The notes beneath the pieces are model-generated. The model was not told the origin of the DNA and ran no database searches. It saw only the letters and a list, made by a program, of their open reading frames with translations. A program made the position numbers and the translations under genes. Source: VXNE01 sp965203615 (GTDB taxonomy: Bacteria; Pseudomonadota; Gammaproteobacteria; Pseudomonadales; Azotimanducaceae). From it: a DNA stretch of 64,000 nucleotides. This document shows positions 25,601-32,732 of this stretch, piece by piece. The stretch covers positions 4,278,001 to 4,342,000 of the forward strand of contig OZ241900.1 of NCBI GenBank assembly GCA_965203615.1, written 5' to 3'. Each line of letters opens with the position of its first letter. Position 1 is the first letter of the stretch.

Positions 25601-28450
25601 GAGGTGGCCCGCCCGTTCGGGGGCCTGACGGCCGACAGCGACCATCGGGTCGACGGCGTCCGCCCGTCGCTGACCGGGGTCCTGATCGTCGAGCCTGAGG
25701 GTCACGGCGGGATGTACGGCCTGAACGACGAGATCCGGGTGAAGATCGACTTCGGAGAAGAGATACACGTCACGGGGCAGGTGACGCTGGTGATTTCGAT
25801 CGGCGAATACCTGCGTGTCGCAACCCTGGTGGGGGGCAGTGGGACGGACAAGCTGACGTTCAGCTACGTCGTGCAGTCGGGGGATTCCGACGACGACGGC
25901 ATCAGCATCGGTCCGAACGCCTTGCAGGGGACGGGTATCGAGGATGTGGCGGGCAACTCGGTAGTGCTGGGGTTTGACGGCCTGTCGGCCGATGACGGCC
26001 ACAGGGTGGATGGTGTCAGCCCGTCTCTGACACGGGTCTGGATCGTCCCGCCCGAGGGTCACGACGGGACATACATCCGGGACGATGCGATCACGGTGAA
26101 TGCCCTGTTCGGCGAGGAGGTGCACGTCACGAGCGGCGAAGCGGGGCTGGCGGTCATGCTCTCCATCGGCCAGAACCTGCGCGAGGCAGCCTTCGTTGAA
26201 GGCAGCGGCACCGATACGCTGACGTTCCGCTACGTGGTGCAGGCCGGCGATTCGGACGAAGACGGCATCAGCATTGGGCCCAACGCGCTGCAGGGGGGGA
26301 CGATCGAGGATGCCGCCGGCAACGCCGTCGTGCGCACCTTCAATGGATTGCCCGCGGACGTTCGGTACAAGGTGAAGGCCATCGCGGCTGTCGTAGCGAG
26401 AGTCGATGAGGTGGTGTTCAAATCCAGCGCGGGATCGAACGATACCTACACGACGGATGACGATATCCTGCTAGATGTCGTATTCAATGTGCCCGTATAC
26501 GTCACCGGAGAGGCCCCGGTCCTCGAACTCTCGATCGGTTCGGTATCCAGGGATGCGGTCTTCCAGGAGGGAAGCGGCACCCGGATATTGAAGTTCCTGT
26601 ACACCGTGGAACTTGGCGATACCGACGATGACGGCATCAGCATCGGCCCCAACGCCCTGATCGGGACGGTCGAGGACGAGGGCGGGAACGCGGTGAACCT
26701 GACCCTTCCCGCCCTGGAAGCGCAGTCCATGCACAAGGTCAGCGCCGAACTGATGCTCTACCCGCTTTCGCTCACGCTGCTGGTGGGGCAATCTGAGATC
26801 ATCGACCTGTCGAACGTGCTTGGGGACCTGGAGGTCGACTACGCCGGTCGATTCGAAGCGACTTCCGATGACTCCGGCATTGCGACAGCAGCGATGTCTG
26901 GCCGCATGTTGACGATTGCTTCGGTAGCGGAAGGGGCTGCGACGATTACCGCCAAGGCCGTGGACGCAGCGATCTACCTGATTTTCGGCGTCACGGTGGC
27001 GACCAGCCCGGAGGAGAAGGCGGTGCTGGAAGGTGCGTTGGCGGCGGTGGGCCGGGGCGTGATCGCGAGCGCTGCGAGCACCATCGGCGCGCGGCTGGAA
27101 TCGAGCGATAGCGATTCGCCGGACGTTTGGGGCGGGCGAGGCCTGGCACCCGGGTCCGAAGTCGCCCCGCCGCAGTGGACCGCGTTCGACCGTATCGACC
27201 AACTGGCAAATCCGTTCGACGATGGGCCTTGGGGCAGCGACGATCCGTACTTGGACAGATCCATGGGCCACACGCTGGGGCAGTGGCTTCGGGGCGCACG
27301 CTTCGAGATGCCTTTCGGTGGATTCGGCAACCCGATCAACTCCTGGTCCGTGTGGGGCGCGGGAGATTGGCACGCGTTCGAGGGCGAACCGGAAAGCGGC
27401 CTGTATAACGGCTCGCTGACTTCCATATACCTCGGCGTCGACGCCAAGGGCAATGGATGGATCAGCGGCGCGGCCTTCTCCCATGCCATAGCCGACGCTT
27501 CCTACGAGTTCGGCGGCGACCACGGTGGCGAGGGCCGCCTCGAGACGGAGCTGAACGTGATCCATCCCTACGTCCAGTGGGCGTTCCGCGAGCGCGGCAA
27601 GATGTGGGCGATCCTTGGACTCGGTGCGGGCGAGGCGACCGCGGAACGCGAGGGCCAGGAGGCTTCCAAGGCAACCAGCGACCTTTCGATGCTCATGGGT
27701 CTGGGCGGAATCCGCTATGCCTTTGGGCCGATCATCGGATTCGACTTCGCGGTCCGGGGCGATGCCGGATTCGCCCGGCTCGAGACGGACGAGGGCCCGC
27801 GGGCGATAGAGGGGATGATGGTGAACGTGCAGCGACTGCGCATGGGTGTGGAGGCCTCGCTGCCGATGGCGTTTGTGGGTGTTCCGGTGTCCCCGTTCAT
27901 CGACGTGGCCGGCCGTTACGACGGCGGAGACGGCGCGACCGGCGGTGGTGTGGAACTGGCGGGCGGCTTCCGCTACCGGGGTCCGATGGTCGGCGTCGAG
28001 GTGAAGGGCCGCGCCCTCGCCATGCACACCGACGACAGTTACTCGGAGGAGGGCGTGAAGGCGACGCTGATCGTTGGTCCCGATGGAAGACGGGGTTTCC
28101 GACTGACGCTCGCGCCGAGATGGGGCGGGACTGCGGAGGCCATGGACATCTTCAATTCTCGAGGCCATCCGTTCGCCGGCGCGCTTCGCCGCGATGGTCG
28201 CGGCTGGGGCCTCGGCACCCGCGTCAGTTACGGCTTCGACATGCGCCGCCGGCCGGGCACGATCATGCCGTACTGGGAGCTGGACCTGTCGCGCGATACC
28301 TATCGCCGCGCCCGCTTGGGCGTGAGCTATGAATTGGCGAGTGCCTTCATGGGACTGCCGCACCGGTTGGAGATTTCCGGCGAAAGCACGGAAAGCGACC
28401 AGCACGGCAGCATCATGCGGTTCCTGCTATCAGGTCAGGCGCACTTCTAG
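22610..28450 (+). CDS. Giant Ig-like repeat surface protein with C-terminal beta-barrel (autotransporter-like)
   Basis: About 1946 residues from a GTG at 22610 preceded by GGGGG; the signal peptide MAAVLLLTLAGFGAETAWAQ follows a basic leader. Eleven tandem repeats of ~115 residues fill 22740-26750, each with a Y.LNEEIRV.V.FGE.VHV strand, an LSIG..SR.AT core, a TLTFRYVVQ.DD.DDDGISI Asp-rich loop (likely Ca2+ site) and an AAGN...R.F.GL....HKVDG end. An Ig-like domain (26755-27000) and a helical linker (EGALAAVGRGVIASAASTIG) lead to a beta-barrel beginning WSVWGAGDWHAF and ending SGQAHF, with the C-terminal Phe of outer-membrane proteins. The linker and barrel resemble those of the island protein at 4.2-11 kb, although the repeats differ. 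I infer a self-exported or barrel-anchored adhesin. It stands alone on its strand. Confidence 0.87.
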   Translation: MICCGQCAHGARKTGATRRGFPRGMAAVLLLTLAGFGAETAWAQTATFTSSAGTDNTYKVGDHIEVDVTFTSVVYVQEDEDSGELELILNIGQHNRRATFIDGSGSSDFKLHFRYTVKYGDYDEDGISIASGSDSLVGGIIVDGSSAIVTRNFAAVGADEMHTVDGISPKPTGLEITSEPKMDTDNKYGLGEPIEVDITFDEVVHVDETVSELVLILSIGQHSRRAAFVDGSGSDDKKLHFRYTVQRGDLDEDGISIGAGPGSLQGGSVQDFAGNPVVRTFDGLEADEDHKVDGVNPVLEAIDIVVPTPHDGIYSLNEEIRVTIDFGEPVHVTDVEDNLELILSIGQHSRSAKLADGSGTNILTFSYVVQADDKDDDGITIGPTALRGGVIQDGAGNLADRTFAGVAPEMQHRVDGVTPSLKEVRVASRPLALQTYGLNEEIRVEVDFDEEVHVDESEGELVLVLAIGQHSREATFIDGSGSDTLLFSYEVQSDDEDSDGISVGPRALRGAAIQDKAGNLVDRTFAGLMANEQHKVDGRIISRAPILIVSTPAASGTYGLNEEIRVRVYFGETVNVTGTVTLVLSIGLNERAATLIGGNGTDTLIFSYVVQSDDEDEDGISIGNDALEGGTITNGAGTEVDRAITSLDPDSGHRVDGISPALSGVEIVSRPDSGNYYVLNEEIRVAVQFGEVVHVTDPEQAPTMLLSIGENLRPATLAGGSGTDTLTFRYVVQSDDYDDDGISIGANALEGGGIEDAAGNPVERTFAGLPAASGHRVDGVVPVLNEVRIQSPPGHDRFYGVNEAITIKLDFGEEVHVKGVVTVDITIGEHTRQATFVSGSGTDTLTFRYVVQADDYDDDGISIPPDCLNGTVRDAAGNNVDANYRGRPPDNNHKVDGANTARLLVSIIAPDGHDGIYALNEEIRVEVVFPEEVHVTGTPTLTLAIGENSRTATLTDGSGTDTLTFRYVVQSDDQDNDGISIGPNALVGGVIQNTDGNEVARPFGGLTADSDHRVDGVRPSLTGVLIVEPEGHGGMYGLNDEIRVKIDFGEEIHVTGQVTLVISIGEYLRVATLVGGSGTDKLTFSYVVQSGDSDDDGISIGPNALQGTGIEDVAGNSVVLGFDGLSADDGHRVDGVSPSLTRVWIVPPEGHDGTYIRDDAITVNALFGEEVHVTSGEAGLAVMLSIGQNLREAAFVEGSGTDTLTFRYVVQAGDSDEDGISIGPNALQGGTIEDAAGNAVVRTFNGLPADVRYKVKAIAAVVARVDEVVFKSSAGSNDTYTTDDDILLDVVFNVPVYVTGEAPVLELSIGSVSRDAVFQEGSGTRILKFLYTVELGDTDDDGISIGPNALIGTVEDEGGNAVNLTLPALEAQSMHKVSAELMLYPLSLTLLVGQSEIIDLSNVLGDLEVDYAGRFEATSDDSGIATAAMSGRMLTIASVAEGAATITAKAVDAAIYLIFGVTVATSPEEKAVLEGALAAVGRGVIASAASTIGARLESSDSDSPDVWGGRGLAPGSEVAPPQWTAFDRIDQLANPFDDGPWGSDDPYLDRSMGHTLGQWLRGARFEMPFGGFGNPINSWSVWGAGDWHAFEGEPESGLYNGSLTSIYLGVDAKGNGWISGAAFSHAIADASYEFGGDHGGEGRLETELNVIHPYVQWAFRERGKMWAILGLGAGEATAEREGQEASKATSDLSMLMGLGGIRYAFGPIIGFDFAVRGDAGFARLETDEGPRAIEGMMVNVQRLRMGVEASLPMAFVGVPVSPFIDVAGRYDGGDGATGGGVELAGGFRYRGPMVGVEVKGRALAMHTDDSYSEEGVKATLIVGPDGRRGFRLTLAPRWGGTAEAMDIFNSRGHPFAGALRRDGRGWGLGTRVSYGFDMRRRPGTIMPYWELDLSRDTYRRARLGVSYELASAFMGLPHRLEISGESTESDQHGSIMRFLLSGQAHF

Positions 28451-28480
28451 CGCGCGCCCGGTATGCCGGGAAAGCCCGGG

Positions 28481-28948
28481 TTAGCTTCCCTGTAGCACTT
28501 CCAGCACCTTCTGCGGGTGGTCGGCCGCTCTTGGGACGCGGCGCCAGTGGCGTACGACCTTGCCATCGGGATCGATCAATACGGTCGAGCGGATGACGCC
28601 CATGACCTTCCTGCCGTACATCATTTTTTCGCCGTAAGCCCCGTAAATCCCCATCATTTCCCGGTCCGGATCGCTCAGGAGCGTGAACGGCAGTTGGTAC
28701 TTGTCGACGAACTTCCTGTGCGATGCCGCCCCGTCGGGCGACACGCCGAAAACGACGGCCCCCGTGTCCTCGATCTCGCCCCACAGATCGCGGAAGCCGC
28801 AGGCTTCCTTCGTGCACCCCGGTGTGTCGTCCTTCGGATAGAAGTAGACAACGACGTGTTTGCCCCTCTGGTCTTTCAACGCCACCTCGTTGCCATCGGT
28901 GTCCTGCAGGGTGAATTCGGGTGCCGCCTTGCCTTCCTCGATCGCCAT
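28481..28948 (-). CDS. bcp: Thioredoxin-dependent thiol peroxidase, Bcp/PrxQ family
   Basis: 155 residues reducing hydroperoxides with electrons from thioredoxin. The thioredoxin fold is complete: KAAPEFTLQDTDGNEVAL, VVVYFYPKDDTPGCTKEACG with peroxidatic Cys and the resolving Cys five residues on, as in two-Cys PrxQ, and later the Arg in MGVIRSTVLIDPDGKV. A GGAG box lies 7 bases before the ATG. The 3' end is 30 bases from the convergent giant gene. All Cys codons are ordinary. Confidence 0.95.
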   Translation of the reverse strand: MAIEEGKAAPEFTLQDTDGNEVALKDQRGKHVVVYFYPKDDTPGCTKEACGFRDLWGEIEDTGAVVFGVSPDGAASHRKFVDKYQLPFTLLSDPDREMMGIYGAYGEKMMYGRKVMGVIRSTVLIDPDGKVVRHWRRVPRAADHPQKVLEVLQGS

Positions 28949-29043
28949 GTTTCGCTCCGTTAGTGTTCTGAACGCCATTGTGCAGACGCGTGCCGCGCAA
29001 TCAAGCGTAGTGCGCGAATGCGACGGGATGCGGTCTGATCTCG

Positions 29044-29829
29044 CTATCCGTAGCTCACGCCCATGCCGGCGCGGGCGTCGTTGTTGACGCCGTACGGCGC
29101 GATCGGATAGCGGAGTCCGTTGCGGGACAGGTGATCGAGTCCATCGATGACCTTGGGGAGATAGCCGGGCGGAATCGCCATCAGCAGTTCGTCCTCCATC
29201 ACGCCGCCGTAGCGCCGTTCGGCGAAGCACGGAATGGAGAGGCTCGGCTCGCCGGTCCTGAGCGCACGTCCCCAGGAGTCGGCGCAGGCGGACTCGCCGA
29301 CGCAGCCCCAGTCCAGCTTGTTGAAGCCCGTCCATTGCAGGCCGTTGATGAAGAGGATCATCTGGGCCGGCGTGGCGTAAATCAGGGCGATGTCCGGCGG
29401 GTCCAGGCGGCCGTTCGCCAGTGGGCTCACCGCCATGGCCTGGTACCTGCCGTAGTCGACGACGTCCATGGAGTGCTGGTGCCGGCTCGAGTCCTCGATG
29501 GTCTCGAACCATACGCCGGCCATGTGCTCGCCGGAGAGCCACTCTTCGTTTCTTGGATGCAGCCCAATGACGGTGGAGCACTGGGCGCCGACCAGGTCGT
29601 CGGCGGTGATCCCCACGGTCCAGCCGTTGCGGCACGCCTGGCCGACGATCTGGTCGGTCGTGTGTATCGCCGTCGGTCGACGGATGCGCGGAACCGCCTC
29701 CATCTCGGCGACGGTCTCGTATAGCTTCATGCCGATCGGCGTCGTGCGCAGCCGCAGGAAACGGTTGAGGCCATCCACCAGCGCGGACCAGTCATGGATA
29801 GTTCTGTCGGATGCGATCGTTGTGCTCAT
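29044..29829 (-). CDS. DUF169 family protein
   Basis: 261 residues resembling the DUF169 (ArCR-like) family. Features are LRLRTTPIGMKLYE near the N-terminus, conserved Cys residues in GQACRNGWTVGITAD and VGAQCSTVIGLHP, then YGRYQAMAVSPLA, DPPDIALIYATPAQMILFIN and a Cys-containing CVGESACADSWGRAL before PCFAERRYGGVMEDEL. Function is unknown; conserved Cys suggest metal or cluster binding. No signal peptide is present. It is divergent from the GST gene with 128 bases between. Confidence 0.85.
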   Translation of the reverse strand: MSTTIASDRTIHDWSALVDGLNRFLRLRTTPIGMKLYETVAEMEAVPRIRRPTAIHTTDQIVGQACRNGWTVGITADDLVGAQCSTVIGLHPRNEEWLSGEHMAGVWFETIEDSSRHQHSMDVVDYGRYQAMAVSPLANGRLDPPDIALIYATPAQMILFINGLQWTGFNKLDWGCVGESACADSWGRALRTGEPSLSIPCFAERRYGGVMEDELLMAIPPGYLPKVIDGLDHLSRNGLRYPIAPYGVNNDARAGMGVSYG

Positions 29830-29957
29830 CGGTGGCGTTCCTCATGGGGTCCCTGTGGCGTCAAGTGTACGGCGGTGGGCGGGGTCGGGACACCGTCGGG
29901 CTTGACGGCTGAGGCGGCGAAACCTATGGTCGAATGATCGGAAGGAGGGCACACCCC

Positions 29958-30617
29958 ATGGCCGAATACCATCTCGCCAGTTCGTTTACCTGACCCTGGG
30001 TACAGCGCGCCGTGATTGTCCTGCGCGCCAAGAACGTCGACTTTGAAGTCACTTACATCAACCTGCGCGACAAGCCGGATTGGTTCCTCGAGCTATCGCC
30101 GCACGGAAAAGTCCCGATGTTGCAGGTGGACGGGCGGCCCCTGTTCGAGTCGAACGCGATCGCCGAATACCTGGACGAGGAGATTCCGCCGCGATTGCAT
30201 CCGGAAGACGGCTTCCTGCGCGCGAGGCACCGGGCATGGAACGACTTCGTCCCCATCTTTGCCTCGGGCCTGGGCGGAGTTTCCGTGGCGGACCTTGAGA
30301 AGCGGAAGAAAGCGCTCGAGGTCGCCAGGCAGCATGTCGGCAAGCTGGAACAGGCGATCTCCGAGGAGCGCGGCAACGGAGGGCCGTTTTTCAGCGGTCC
30401 CGACCTCTGTCTCGTGGACGCGGCCTATGCGCCGTTCCTGATGCGCTTCAGCATGGTTGAGCCCCTGATCGAAACCGGCCTGATGGCGGACTTCCCGCTC
30501 GTCTCGGCGTGGACGGATGCACTGGTGGGCGATCCCCGGGTGCGCGATTCGGTGCCGGATCAGTTTCACGATCTCTACATGGAGACGATCTCGAAGCGGC
30601 TCGCCGCCGCGGCGTAA
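29958..30617 (+). CDS. Glutathione S-transferase with in-frame UGA at the catalytic Cys (possible selenoprotein)
   Basis: From ATG 29958 (GGAGGG 9-14 bases ahead) the frame reads MAEYHLASSFT, then TGA at 29991-29993, then PWVQRAVIVLRAKNVDFEVT and a complete GST to 30617 (219 residues). Cys-type GSTs have C-P-[FYW]-V-Q-R here, so the stop falls exactly on the catalytic Cys. Downstream, KPDWFLELSPHGKVPMLQVD holds the cis-Pro and FESNAIAEYLDEEI the glutathione-binding Glu-Ser pair; the helical C-terminal domain is intact. A 6-bp hairpin lies 11 bases after the TGA. Either UGA is read as selenocysteine, or TGC has mutated to TGA, or it is a sequence error. A shorter product from GTG 30012 would lack the active site. 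phhB follows after 9 bases. Confidence 0.82.
30005..30028 (+). other. SECIS-like hairpin downstream of the GST UGA
   Basis: A 6-bp stem (gcgcgc at 30005-30010 with gcgcgc at 30023-30028) closes a 12-base loop cgtgattgtcct. The stem starts 11 bases after the UGA and the loop 17 bases after it, with G as second loop base. As I remember the bacterial SECIS pattern (loop 16-37 bases from UGA, G in the first two loop positions), it qualifies. GC-palindromes are common in this DNA, so the support is moderate. Confidence 0.4.
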
Positions 30618-30626
30618 GGATTAGCG

Positions 30627-30917
30627 ATGGCTGTGGAAAAACTGACTGACGGAGCGCTGCAGTCCGCGCTCGCCGGACTCGAAGGCTGGGCGCTGGACGA
30701 TGCCGGCAACGGCATCGAGAAGACGTATCAGTTCGGCGATTTCAACGCGGCCTTCGGCTTCATGGGCCGGGCGGCGTTGAAGGCCGAACAGATGAATCAC
30801 CATCCGGAATGGTTCAACGTCTGGAATCGGGTCGAGGTGCGTCTGTCCACGCACGATGCCGGGGGTGTCACGTCCCTCGACATTGCGCTGGCCGAATTCA
30901 TGGACGGCATCGCCTGA
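30627..30917 (+). CDS. phhB: Pterin-4a-carbinolamine dehydratase
   Basis: 96 residues that dehydrate 4a-hydroxytetrahydrobiopterin, recycling the cofactor of phenylalanine hydroxylase. The DCoH signature is present: FNAAFGFMGRAALKAEQMNH, HHPEWFNVWNRVEVRLSTHD with the catalytic His pair, and GVTSLDIALAEFMDGI. It lies 9 bases after the GST gene, so the two probably form one transcript. No phenylalanine hydroxylase is in the window, but hppD at 17 kb belongs to the same pathway. Confidence 0.94.
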   Translation: MAVEKLTDGALQSALAGLEGWALDDAGNGIEKTYQFGDFNAAFGFMGRAALKAEQMNHHPEWFNVWNRVEVRLSTHDAGGVTSLDIALAEFMDGIA

Positions 30918-30966
30918 CGGTGCGCCGCGACGGCGGTCGCGGCGGCAAGAATATCGAAGGAGGGCG

Positions 30967-31314
30967 CTACGTCCCTTCGGACCAGGGCCTGTCCGTGGCC
31001 TCGTGGGGCCAAAGGAACTCGAAACCGGCTTTCTCCGCGGGCCGCTTGTCGAGGTCCTCGCGATCGCCGATGTGGTAGTAAACCTCGGCTTCGAAGTCGG
31101 CCTTGACGTCCTCGAGCATGTGTTTTGACACGGTGAAGTCGACCTCGATGCCGTGCCGTTCCCACATGGCGCGCTGGGCACTGATGGGTCGGTCCGAACA
31201 GCTTCCGACGAGGAATCCGTGGCCTTTCACCTCGCGGACGAAGTCCATGGTCAGGACTCCGGGCGGGTCGCCTTCTTCCAGCGTCCCGTCAATGTCGAAG
31301 CTGATCAAAATCAT
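30967..31314 (-). CDS. HAD-superfamily phosphatase-like protein
   Basis: 115 residues. The N-terminal FDIDGTLEEGD is HAD motif I with both catalytic Asp. VGSCSDRPISAQ is motif II (Ser), and YYHIGDREDLDKRPAEKAG carries the late Asp pair of motif IV. There is no cap domain, so large or protein substrates or a simple phosphatase are possible. It begins 17 bases after the last thiolase-like gene on the same strand and is probably the last gene of that operon. Confidence 0.82.
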   Translation of the reverse strand: MILISFDIDGTLEEGDPPGVLTMDFVREVKGHGFLVGSCSDRPISAQRAMWERHGIEVDFTVSKHMLEDVKADFEAEVYYHIGDREDLDKRPAEKAGFEFLWPHEATDRPWSEGT

Positions 31315-31331
31315 CCTGTTGTTTCCTTTTG

Positions 31332-32657
31332 TCAATAGTCTGGCGTGGCGCTCCAGCACGTGAAGTTGCCGCCCGTGGGCATCGGCCCGCCGGACACGCC
31401 GATCACCGGCTCGACGCCCGTCACCTGGCGCTCCCCGGCGCGCCGCTGGATCTGCTGGATGCAATCCGTGTGCATCCAGAACCGGCTGCGGCCGCTGCCG
31501 ATGTTGCCGCCGCTCGGCGACACCGGGTTGGGTCCGCTGATGCTGATATCCGTCTGGTAGAAGTCGAGCGCCTCTCCGGGCTGGACGCCCCGGTAGCGGA
31601 TTCCCTCCATGTGGAACTGGTGGAACTGCGGGAAGCCGTCGTACAGGTTCTCGAATGAGACATCGTCCACGGTGATGCCCGCCGCTTCCAGCAGCTTGCG
31701 CCCGCTGGAGGCGCACTCGGCCTCCACTTCATCCAGCGTGGGGATGAAACTTCGCGCCTGGCCCCGGCTGGATGCGTGACCCAGTATGTAGACCGGATTC
31801 TGCTTCAGGTGCCGGGCGCGCTCGGCGGTGGTGAAGAGGTACGCCGCGGAACACATGATGGGTATGTCGTTGTCGAACAGGTTCGCGGGCTTGGCGATCC
31901 AACGCGCCGCCTTGTAGTCCTCGGGCGTGATCTCCTCCGGCCGGTGCTGCGCCCAGTAGCCCTCGGGAAACTTGAGACCGTTGCGCCGTGAGTTCGAGAT
32001 GAACGCCGCCATCATGTCGTGGTTCTTGCCGTACTTGCGGCAGTACTCGGCGAACTGGATCGCCGTGCCGTAGCAGGCGGGGGCACCCCACACGGAACGC
32101 AAGGCGGGCGTTCCCGGTATCGCGTCATCGGCGTTGGGGCCGGTCTGGTAGTAGCGTCCCGGGAGGTTGTGCCAGGCCTTCAGAACGAGGCAGGTGTGCG
32201 CGCGTCCCTCGCCGATCGCCTGGGCGGCGACCACGATGGCGTTCGACATGCAGCCCGGGCCGTACATCGTGAACCTGTTGCCCGTGAGTTCGGGCATGTT
32301 CTTGAGGATCCACTCGGCGCTCAGTTGGGTAATGCCGTCCAGCGGCGCATCCGTGGTGTTGTAGGCGTTGATCACGTCCCAGGGCAGCTCCTGCCCGCGA
32401 GGCCAGAATGCGCCGGTGGTCGTTTTTTCATCCATCACGAGTCCATCGATGTCCCCGGGATCGACACCCGCGTCTTCGATCGCTCGTCGCAATGCAATGA
32501 GGCTGATGGCCCCGAGGGACGTGTCCGCCTCGCCGTCCCAGCGCCGGGATGTCGGACCGTGTCCGATGCCGATCGCCGCGACTTTCCCGCGGTGTTCCCA
32601 AACCCCGAGTCCCTCGCGGGACCGGTACATCGACTGGGGTGCGTTTTCGGTGCTCAT
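31332..32657 (-). CDS. Thiolase-like protein (SCP2/lipid-transfer type), copy B
   Basis: 441 residues of the non-decarboxylating thiolase superfamily, closest in style to SCP2-thiolase or Ltp-type aldolases that work with a DUF35 partner. Blocks include KVAAIGIGHGPTSRRWDG, ALRRAIEDAGVDPGDIDGLV, MYGPGCMSNAIVVAAQAIGE with the Cys at the classical nucleophile place, HASSRGQARSFIPTLDEVE and SPSGGNIGSGRSRFWMHTD near the end. It acts on an acyl-CoA, either thiolytic cleavage or retro-aldol. It is a tandem duplicate of the next upstream gene, with the same length and near-identical sequence. The order zinc ribbon, copy A, copy B, HAD on one strand suggests one operon. Confidence 0.85.
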   Translation of the reverse strand: MSTENAPQSMYRSREGLGVWEHRGKVAAIGIGHGPTSRRWDGEADTSLGAISLIALRRAIEDAGVDPGDIDGLVMDEKTTTGAFWPRGQELPWDVINAYNTTDAPLDGITQLSAEWILKNMPELTGNRFTMYGPGCMSNAIVVAAQAIGEGRAHTCLVLKAWHNLPGRYYQTGPNADDAIPGTPALRSVWGAPACYGTAIQFAEYCRKYGKNHDMMAAFISNSRRNGLKFPEGYWAQHRPEEITPEDYKAARWIAKPANLFDNDIPIMCSAAYLFTTAERARHLKQNPVYILGHASSRGQARSFIPTLDEVEAECASSGRKLLEAAGITVDDVSFENLYDGFPQFHQFHMEGIRYRGVQPGEALDFYQTDISISGPNPVSPSGGNIGSGRSRFWMHTDCIQQIQRRAGERQVTGVEPVIGVSGGPMPTGGNFTCWSATPDY

Positions 32658-32732
32658 GGATTCTCTCCTGCCACCGGCCGCCCGGAAGCTGTCTGACCGG
32701 TGGCCATGGCTTCTTGGTGCCGGTTCCTCGTA

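Noticed and set aside
23978..26125. Long frames opposite the second giant protein (for example 23978-26125 minus)
   Set aside because: They are His/Arg/Val-rich mirrors of the Asp-rich repeats and have no own start signals or domains.
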